DNA from: Pelagihabitans sp037969055
GTDB taxonomy: Bacteria > Bacteroidota > Bacteroidia > Flavobacteriales > Flavobacteriaceae
Assembly: GCA_037969055.1 (NCBI GenBank)
Contig: JBBKWR010000080.1
Location: forward strand, 1 to 11,119
Direction: 5' to 3'
Length of the DNA: 11,119 nucleotides
Made by a program: the position numbers and the translations under genes. How positions within the stretch are numbered: the stretch's first letter is position 1; each line of letters opens with the position of its first letter. Of the stretch, positions 6,553 to 11,119 are shown piece after piece. The notes below the pieces were generated by a model, which worked only from the letters and a program-made list of their open reading frames with translations, was not told where the DNA came from and ran no database searches.

Positions 6553-6565
6553 TGACAACATGTCA
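6553..6565. promoter_or_regulatory. TGACA-N3-TGTCA operator-like palindrome upstream of dnaK
   Basis: TGACA-ACA-TGTCA is a perfect 5-bp inverted repeat, 11 bases upstream of the sigma-54-like element. A third half-site, TGTCA, occurs at 6590-6594, overlapping the -12 region. The arrangement suggests binding of a dimeric regulator next to the polymerase. It is not the CIRCE sequence. The regulator is unknown. Confidence 0.5.
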
Positions 6566-6576
6566 GTTTTTCCCCC

Positions 6577-6592
6577 TTGGCATATTGTTTGT
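6577..6592 (+). promoter_or_regulatory. Candidate sigma-54-type -24/-12 promoter for dnaK
   Basis: TTGGCAT-ATTGT-TTGT aligns with the RpoN consensus TGGCAC-N5-TTGC at correct spacing: the -24 GG is at 6579-6580 and TTG at 6589-6591, with T instead of C at the last position. Transcription would start near 6604, leaving a leader of about 40 bases before the ATG at 6644. No good TTG/TAnnTTTG pair is seen in the same region. The pattern match is direct; the sigma factor assignment is inference. Confidence 0.5.
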
Positions 6593-6643
6593 CATCAATG
6601 TACCGACTCTAGAAAAATAGCACTAATATTTAAAATACATAGC

Positions 6644-8551
6644 ATGAGCAAAATTATAGGTATAGATTTGGGAACTACAAACTCGTGTGTTTCCGTGATG
6701 GAAGGCAACGAGGCCGTTGTAATCCCAAATGCTGAAGGAAAAAGAACCACTCCTTCTGTTATCGCATTTGTAGATGGCGGCGAGATAAAAGTAGGGGATC
6801 CTGCCAAACGACAGGCAGTGACCAATCCTCAGAAGACTATCTATTCTATCAAACGATTTATGGGAAACAAATATTCCGAATCTAAAAAAGAAGCGGATCG
6901 GGTTCCATACAAAGTGGTCAAAGGTGATAATGACACCCCACGCGTAGATATTGATGGACGTTTATATACGCCCCAAGAGCTTTCTGCCATGATCCTTCAA
7001 AAAATGAAGAAAACGGCGGAAGATTATTTGGGCCAGACCGTCACAAGGGCAGTAATCACTGTTCCAGCTTATTTTAATGATGCACAGCGACAGGCCACGA
7101 AAGAAGCAGGTGAGATAGCAGGCCTTACCGTAGAACGCATCATCAATGAACCAACCGCTGCCTCCTTGGCATACGGAATGGACAAAAAGCATACTGATCA
7201 GAAAATTGTAGTATTTGATTTTGGTGGTGGTACCCATGACGTATCGATCCTCGAATTGGGCGATGGTGTTTTTGAGGTATTGTCAACCGATGGGGATACC
7301 CATCTAGGTGGTGACGATGTGGATCAAAAAATCATAGATTGGTTGGCTGATGAATTTAAGAAAGACGAGAGTATAGATCTTCGCGATGATGCTATGGCCT
7401 TGCAACGATTGCGTGAAGCGGCAGAGAAAGCAAAAATAGAATTGTCATCTTCGGCCCAGACCGAAATAAACTTACCCTATGTTACCGCTACGGCAACAGG
7501 GCCCAAACACTTGGTAAGAACGCTAACGAGAGCTAAATTCGAACAATTGATCGAAGATTTGGTCAAGCGGACTATCGCACCTTGTCAAACTGCATTAAAA
7601 GCAGCGGGTTTATCAAAGAGCGATATCGATGAAATTATATTAGTTGGTGGATCTACCAGGATTCCTGCCGTACAGGAAGCAGTAGAAAAGTTCTTTGGCA
7701 AGAAACCCTCCAAAGGGGTAAACCCGGATGAAGTGGTCGCTGTTGGAGCAGCCATACAAGGAGGTGTATTGACCGGCGACGTGAAAGACGTCTTGTTGTT
7801 GGATGTTACCCCATTGTCTTTAGGTATTGAAACCATGGGTAATGTATTCACTAAATTGATCGATGCGAATACGACCATCCCAACTAAAAAATCACAGGTA
7901 TTTTCCACCGCAGCAGACAATCAACCCTCTGTGGAGATACATGTGTTACAAGGGGAAAGAGCCATGGCAAAGGATAACAAGACCATTGGAAAGTTTCATT
8001 TAGATGGCATTCCGCCCGCTCAAAGGGGAACGCCCCAGATTGAAGTTACTTTCGATATTGATGCCAACGGTATCATCAAAGTTTCAGCAACGGACAAGGC
8101 CACCAATAAGTCACAGGACATCAGGATCGAAGCTTCATCCGGACTCACTGAGGAGGAAATTAAGAAAATGAAAGCGGAGGCCGAGGCGAACGCCGAGTCT
8201 GATAAAGTGGCGAAAGAAACGGCCGATAAGCTAAACGAAGCTGACAGTATGGTTTTTCAAACTGAAAAGCAATTGAAAGAATTTGGCGATAAATTATCGG
8301 ATGATAAGAAAAAGCCAATCGAAGACGCTTTGGAAGAATTGAAAAAAGCATATGAAACTAAGGATTTGGCCTTGATTACCCCAGCATTGGACAAGATCAA
8401 TGAGGCCTGGAAAGTTGCTTCTGAAGAAATGTACAAGGCCCAGGCCGAGGCGCAACAGAATGGTAACGCCCCTCAAGGTGATACCGCGTCCACGGAAGAA
8501 GCTACCGAAAAGGATAATGTAGAAGATGTTGATTTCGAAGAAGTGAAGTAA
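6644..8551 (+). CDS. dnaK: Hsp70 chaperone DnaK
   Basis: The 635-residue cytoplasmic ATP-dependent chaperone that binds exposed hydrophobic peptides, working with DnaJ and GrpE. The nucleotide-binding domain (1-381) shows phosphate-1 IGIDLGTTNS (5-14), Lys70, phosphate-2 DFGGGTHD (192-199) with Thr197, and the adenosine motif ILVGGSTRIPAV (332-343). The interdomain linker DVLLLD (382-387) and TPLSLGIET lead to the substrate-binding beta domain (to about 505), then the helical lid (about 506-600), a Gln/Thr/Glu-rich spacer and the acidic tail EDVDFEEVK. The start at 6644 is chosen because MSKIIGIDLG is the universal beginning; the frame is open back to 6560, but those 28 residues (MSVFPPWHIVCHQ...) overlap the promoter. 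grpE and dnaJ are not adjacent. Phosphate-2 has His where many bacteria have Phe; I believe this is common in Flavobacteriaceae. Confidence 0.99.
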   Translation: MSKIIGIDLGTTNSCVSVMEGNEAVVIPNAEGKRTTPSVIAFVDGGEIKVGDPAKRQAVTNPQKTIYSIKRFMGNKYSESKKEADRVPYKVVKGDNDTPRVDIDGRLYTPQELSAMILQKMKKTAEDYLGQTVTRAVITVPAYFNDAQRQATKEAGEIAGLTVERIINEPTAASLAYGMDKKHTDQKIVVFDFGGGTHDVSILELGDGVFEVLSTDGDTHLGGDDVDQKIIDWLADEFKKDESIDLRDDAMALQRLREAAEKAKIELSSSAQTEINLPYVTATATGPKHLVRTLTRAKFEQLIEDLVKRTIAPCQTALKAAGLSKSDIDEIILVGGSTRIPAVQEAVEKFFGKKPSKGVNPDEVVAVGAAIQGGVLTGDVKDVLLLDVTPLSLGIETMGNVFTKLIDANTTIPTKKSQVFSTAADNQPSVEIHVLQGERAMAKDNKTIGKFHLDGIPPAQRGTPQIEVTFDIDANGIIKVSATDKATNKSQDIRIEASSGLTEEEIKKMKAEAEANAESDKVAKETADKLNEADSMVFQTEKQLKEFGDKLSDDKKKPIEDALEELKKAYETKDLALITPALDKINEAWKVASEEMYKAQAEAQQNGNAPQGDTASTEEATEKDNVEDVDFEEVK

Positions 8552-8583
8552 AATCGATTTGAATATGATTTTAGTATAGGATT

Positions 8584-8611
8584 AAAGGGGCAGCGAAAAC
8601 TGCCCCTTTTT
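8584..8611 (+). terminator. Intrinsic terminator of dnaK
   Basis: AAAGGGGCAG and CTGCCCCTTT form a perfect 10-bp stem with a 7-bp GC-rich core and a CGAAAA loop, followed immediately by a T5 run. It lies 33 bases after the dnaK stop and separates dnaK from the downstream gene. Confidence 0.93.
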
Positions 8612-8659
8612 ATATTTGGTATAGGTTTTGTCCTCCTTTAAAAAATAAAAGTAATTTTG
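8611..8659 (+). promoter_or_regulatory. Two candidate -7 elements (TAnnTTTG) for the secreted YD-like protein
   Basis: TATATTTG (8611-8618) and TAATTTTG (8652-8659) both match TAnnTTTG exactly. The second has a TTG at 8628-8630, 21 bases upstream, an acceptable -33 spacing, but ends only four bases before the ATG at 8664, which would give an almost leaderless mRNA. The first gives a normal leader of about 40 bases but begins in the dnaK terminator T tract and lacks a -33 TTG. Confidence 0.45.
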
Positions 8660-8663
8660 TCCC

Positions 8664-9596
8664 ATGGTAAAAAACTACCCTTTCATTTGGTTATTATTTT
8701 TGGCACTGCAGCCGCCGATCTTATTTGCCCAGGAAATTAAAATTTTTACCTCCGACGACTTTGACCTGAGAGGCGCGGTGAAATCCTGTTTGGTAAGTAC
8801 CGACTATGGCAAGGAAGAATACGAATTTGATAAGGTTGGACGATTGACCAAATCGGTTACCCGTCATAGCGATGACGATTACGACATCACCTATTACAAA
8901 TATCTTGATGGGGAACTTGCAGAAAAGCGGTTGGAGATTTATCGGGACAAAACATTTGATAGAATTACTAGTATTGCCAATTTTTATGCTGTTGATACTC
9001 TTACCGATCGAAAGGTTACCGAAAAAATAGTAGCGTACGATAAGACTTTTTTGGATCAATATGAATATTTCTTCGATGAACACGATCGCTTGGTTAAAAT
9101 CATAAGATCCAATGGGGATGGCATCGACGAGACGGTTGTTGAATATACATCTTTTAAGGATGAGGATACGGTTAACTACCTGATGAACGACGTCCTGGAA
9201 AAATCGGTCCGTACCTCCTATCGCAAGGCAACGGATAAATCTTTGGAAAGGGTGGTTTTGACCAAAAAATTCTTGAACGGCGAACCCAACACCGCGACAG
9301 AAGAAATTACCGATGCCCAAAACAATATAATTAAGATCACCACCTTTTTTTACGATTTGAACACAAAACAATTTTCGCCAGAATCGAGTGTGGAATACAC
9401 TTATGATGGTTCTGGGATACTACTAAAGAAAACAGCCACAACAGGTACCAGGGAAGACTCGAAAGAATACCTATACCAGTTTGACAATGGGGAAGAAGGA
9501 AATTGGATCAAACAGATCGTCACCCCTGATAATGCCTATACAACGCGAAAAATTTCATACTTTGAAACGAGTAACGAGGTCGGGGTAAAGGAGTGA
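8664..9596 (+). CDS. Secreted hypothetical protein with YD/RHS-like repeat units
   Basis: A 310-residue exported protein of unknown function. Residues 1-22 are a signal peptide (FIWLLFLALQPPILFA, cleavage before Gln23). The rest is made of divergent beta-hairpin units of the YD type, each a tyrosine-rich strand, a D/G turn and a Lys-rich strand: YEFDKVGRLTKSVTR (53-67), YFFDEHDRLVKIIRS (135-149), ITDAQNNIIKITTFFYD (215-231), YTYDGSGILLKKTAT (245-259) and the closing GNWIKQIVTPDNAYTTRKISYF (279-300, by position). Such units are seen in RHS/wall-associated proteins and in short Bacteroidota exported proteins. No toxin domain, transmembrane anchor or sorting signal is present, so it is unlikely to be a full RHS toxin. 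It is monocistronic behind the dnaK terminator and converges on the VOC gene with only five bases between stop codons. Confidence 0.8.
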   Translation: MVKNYPFIWLLFLALQPPILFAQEIKIFTSDDFDLRGAVKSCLVSTDYGKEEYEFDKVGRLTKSVTRHSDDDYDITYYKYLDGELAEKRLEIYRDKTFDRITSIANFYAVDTLTDRKVTEKIVAYDKTFLDQYEYFFDEHDRLVKIIRSNGDGIDETVVEYTSFKDEDTVNYLMNDVLEKSVRTSYRKATDKSLERVVLTKKFLNGEPNTATEEITDAQNNIIKITTFFYDLNTKQFSPESSVEYTYDGSGILLKKTATTGTREDSKEYLYQFDNGEEGNWIKQIVTPDNAYTTRKISYFETSNEVGVKE

Positions 9597-9601
9597 ATCC
9601 G

Positions 9602-9991
9602 TTAGGTGGATTCCATCAAATCCCAAAGATTACCGTATAGGTCTTTGAAAACTACCACCTTGCCATACGTTTCCGTTCTTGGCATTTCGGTAAAAGATAC
9701 ACCATTGGCCATCATCCTATCGTAGTCGCGGTTGAAATCATCAGTATGTAAAAATAGTAACACCCTGCCTCCGGCCTGATTGCCCACCGCAGATTGTTGC
9801 TTTTTGGAAGCAGCTTTAGCCAACAAAATGCCACAACCCAATGAATTTTTAGGCCTGACCACGACCCATCGCTTTGAATCTGATAATTGGGTGTTTTCAA
9901 GCAATTCAAACCCTAACTTTTGGGTATAAAAGGCGATGGCCTCATCATATTCTTTGACCAAAAGACTTAATTGTACAATTTGTTGGTTCAT
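9602..9991 (-). CDS. VOC-family protein (glyoxalase/dioxygenase superfamily)
   Basis: A 129-residue cytoplasmic protein with two beta-alpha-beta-beta-beta modules. The first is VQLSLLVKEYDEAIAFYTQKLGF (residues 6-28, by position) followed by RWVVVRPKNSLGCGILLAKA; the second is GRVLLFLHTDDFNRDYDRMMANGVSF followed by KVVVFKDLYGNLWDLME. Candidate metal-site residues are Gln7, His82 and Glu127, the usual positions in glyoxalase-like members. The close GNLWDLME ending is typical of small VOC proteins of unknown substrate; some such proteins are lactoylglutathione lyases, others confer resistance, and nothing here decides. It lies 25 bp after the GNAT stop and is probably cotranscribed with the acetyltransferase and hydrolase. 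Confidence 0.88.
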   Translation of the reverse strand: MNQQIVQLSLLVKEYDEAIAFYTQKLGFELLENTQLSDSKRWVVVRPKNSLGCGILLAKAASKKQQSAVGNQAGGRVLLFLHTDDFNRDYDRMMANGVSFTEMPRTETYGKVVVFKDLYGNLWDLMEST

Positions 9992-10016
9992 ATGAAAAAA
10001 ATTAATTGGGCAATAA

Positions 10017-10568
10017 TTAACCCTTTTGCCATTCTTCCCTTAGTATCCCATAGCAGCAGGTGTTTCTCTTGTAACCATCCAACAAAAAAACGTTTTTTCG
10101 AAGTACCCCTTCTAAAACGGCTCCCAATTTCTCGACCGCTTTGCGTGATCGAATATTTCGCTCATCGATCCGAAACTCTACCTTCCCAAAACCCATTGTA
10201 TTAAAGGCATGGTCGAGCATCAAAACTTTCACTTGTCCATTAAGCCCGCTTCCTTGGAACTCCCTACCGATCCATGTGGATCCGATTTCCAATACTTTAT
10301 TTTTCCAATGAATGTTCATATATCTGGTGCTCCCGGCATAAAGTCCTTTCATTTTGTCAAATATTATAAATGGAAAGCTAGCCTGCCTTTTCTGCTCCAT
10401 CAAGGCGGTTTCGACATAATTTTTCAAAGCATCAGGGGTTTCAATATCTGAGGGTGAATATTGCACCAATTTCTTCTGGGCGGAAATAGGTATAAGGTGC
10501 TGGTAATTATCTAGTGTCAGTGGAGACAGTAGCACCAAATCGTTTTCTAAGGTGATGTTTGTTTCCAT
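10017..10568 (-). CDS. GNAT-family N-acetyltransferase (RimJ/RimL-like)
   Basis: A 183-residue acetyl-CoA-dependent acyltransferase. The order of elements matches the RimJ/RimL-type group: a first strand (LENDLVLLSPLTLDNY), helix (TPDALKNYVETALMEQKRQ), strands (PFIIFDKMKGLYAGSTRYM; VLEIGSTWI), the acetyl-CoA pyrophosphate loop REFQGSGLNGQ (102-112), and the DERNIRSRKAVEKLGAVLEG block (135-154) that holds the conserved Asn/Ser-Arg-Ala pattern. It has no signal peptide. The substrate may be a ribosomal or other protein N-terminus, or a small amine; it cannot be told. Its ATG overlaps the hydrolase stop by one base (TAATG), a strong sign of translational coupling. Confidence 0.93.
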   Translation of the reverse strand: METNITLENDLVLLSPLTLDNYQHLIPISAQKKLVQYSPSDIETPDALKNYVETALMEQKRQASFPFIIFDKMKGLYAGSTRYMNIHWKNKVLEIGSTWIGREFQGSGLNGQVKVLMLDHAFNTMGFGKVEFRIDERNIRSRKAVEKLGAVLEGVLRKNVFLLDGYKRNTCCYGILREEWQKG

Positions 10569-11119
10569 TATATTAAGCGATGGATCAGTTCTTGTTTTAT
10601 TTCATGGCCTCCATCAAAAATAAGCTGTTTTGCCCTGCCGTAAAACAACCTATTTATCTTTTCCGATTCAATCTTCAGCCGCTCTTCGTTCAAAAATTCA
10701 TCCTTGTTCCCAAAAATGATGGTGATCTTACTGTCATTATCCTTAAGAATCTTGAGGTCACCTTGTGTCAATTCATTCGGAATGCCGCCAGCATATAGCA
10801 CTAGTTGGCTGCATTTTAGCTTGCTGTGGGCGACCCATCGCACTGCAATGGAAACACCTTGTGAAAAACCAAAAACAATTAAATTAATATTCGGGGGAAT
10901 ATCTTCTGTCGCAAGGATCGCATCTAAATATGAAATGACATTTGCGGTTTCCATTACCGTACTTTCCTTAGTCAACCAACTTGCCCCCACATGCTTATAT
11001 TCGTTGTTCAGATAATATTTTGCAGGAGCTTGTGGGGCTATGATGTAATTTTCATCGGCATTAAGTCCGTTAAAAAACTTTAAAAAAAAGCGACTTAAAA
11101 AACCTATTCCATGAAGTAC
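10568..11119 (-). CDS. Alpha/beta hydrolase, serine esterase type (5' end off the window)
   Basis: The visible 183 residues are the C-terminal part of a gene that enters from the right edge. The frame is open from 11119 and reads VLHGIGFLSRFFLKF..., where HG is the oxyanion-hole motif near the normal N-terminus, so only a few residues are missing. The catalytic triad is complete: Ser86 in GFSQG (10864-10862), Asp140 in IIFGNKDEFL and His172 in DGGHEI, counting from the first visible residue. The blocks NYIIAPQAPAKYYL and VGASWLTKES are typical of the phospholipase/carboxylesterase-like (Abhydrolase_2) group in Flavobacteriaceae. A GTG at 10990 is not a start: it is the valine of HVGASW. No signal peptide is seen in the visible part, so it is probably cytoplasmic. 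It precedes the GNAT gene with a one-base overlap; the substrate is unknown. Confidence 0.9.
   Translation of the reverse strand, partial: VLHGIGFLSRFFLKFFNGLNADENYIIAPQAPAKYYLNNEYKHVGASWLTKESTVMETANVISYLDAILATEDIPPNINLIVFGFSQGVSIAVRWVAHSKLKCSQLVLYAGGIPNELTQGDLKILKDNDSKITIIFGNKDEFLNEERLKIESEKINRLFYGRAKQLIFDGGHEIKQELIHRLI

Larger units (their letters stand above)
6287..6643. other. Non-coding stretch between the DUF1080 gene and dnaK
   Basis: These 357 bases hold no credible gene and no tRNA. Going rightward: AATCT/AGATT flanking a 6-base loop (6314-6329); the 17-bp palindrome GCAATG-TATAA-CATTGC (6355-6371); AACGGT (6378-6383) repeated inverted as ACCGTT (6412-6417), with GTGG-TTC-CCAC inside and T4 after it, a possible weak terminator for the DUF1080 gene; then about 130 bases of plain AT-rich DNA; and finally the dnaK control region from 6553. 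Confidence 0.6.

Noticed and set aside
6560..6643. Upstream ATG that would extend DnaK by 28 residues
   Set aside because: The extension overlaps the promoter and palindrome, and DnaK universally begins at MSKIIGIDLG.
8721..9371. Long open frame (216 codons) on the minus strand inside the secreted YD-like gene
   Set aside because: It is fully antisense to a gene with a clear signal peptide and repeat pattern; its own product is Phe/Ile/Val-rich without domain structure, as expected of a shadow frame.
10568..10990. Complete 140-residue hydrolase starting at GTG 10990
   Set aside because: The frame is open to the window edge and upstream codons supply the oxyanion-hole HG and the conserved APQAP block, so the GTG is an internal valine.
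1..11119. CRISPR arrays, insertion sequences, tRNA or rRNA genes
   Set aside because: I looked for regularly spaced repeats, terminal inverted repeats with a transposase, and cloverleaf-type sequences in the gaps and saw none.

Overview
The window looks like ordinary chromosomal DNA from a marine-type Flavobacteriaceae bacterium (Bacteroidota). The signs are a DnaK with the phosphate-2 motif DFGGGTHD and the tail DVDFEEVK, a Bacteroidota-style PanB and signal peptidase II, a DUF4252-type lipoprotein, genes without Shine-Dalgarno sequences, and several -7 elements of the Bacteroidota form TAnnTTTG. The genus cannot be fixed from the sequence alone. There is no transposase, integrase, CRISPR array, tRNA or rRNA.

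Layout. At 1-249 lies the end of, or a small complete, unrecognised helical protein (+). A four-gene minus-strand cluster follows at 3010-402: panB (pantothenate synthesis), lspA (lipoprotein signal peptidase), an RluA-family pseudouridine synthase, and a DUF4252-like lipoprotein. The genes touch or nearly touch and read as one transcription unit. A small secreted NTF2-fold protein (3180-3635, +) diverges from panB. Next come two divergent genes that share a 161-bp intergenic region: a Tat-exported Gfo/Idh/MocA oxidoreductase (5183-3717, -) and an exported DUF1080 protein with an extra N-terminal beta-rich domain (5345-6286, +). Together they resemble the two chemical halves of the 3-keto-glycoside route: oxidation of a sugar at C3, then cleavage of the activated glycosidic bond. 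This pair is the most interesting system candidate in the window.

A 357-bp non-coding stretch (6287-6643) precedes dnaK (6644-8551). It holds a TGACA-N3-TGTCA palindrome followed by a close match to a sigma-54 -24/-12 promoter, which suggests non-standard control of dnaK. The gene ends in a textbook intrinsic terminator. Downstream are a secreted protein with YD-repeat-like units (8664-9596, +) and, convergent to it, a minus-strand cluster made of an alpha/beta hydrolase (running off the right edge), a GNAT acetyltransferase and a VOC-family protein. The hydrolase and acetyltransferase are coupled by a TAATG overlap.

Most genes are housekeeping or common accessory genes. The points worth a second look are the oxidoreductase/DUF1080 pair, the dnaK promoter, the lipoprotein-plus-LspA operon and several inverted repeats in intergenic DNA.
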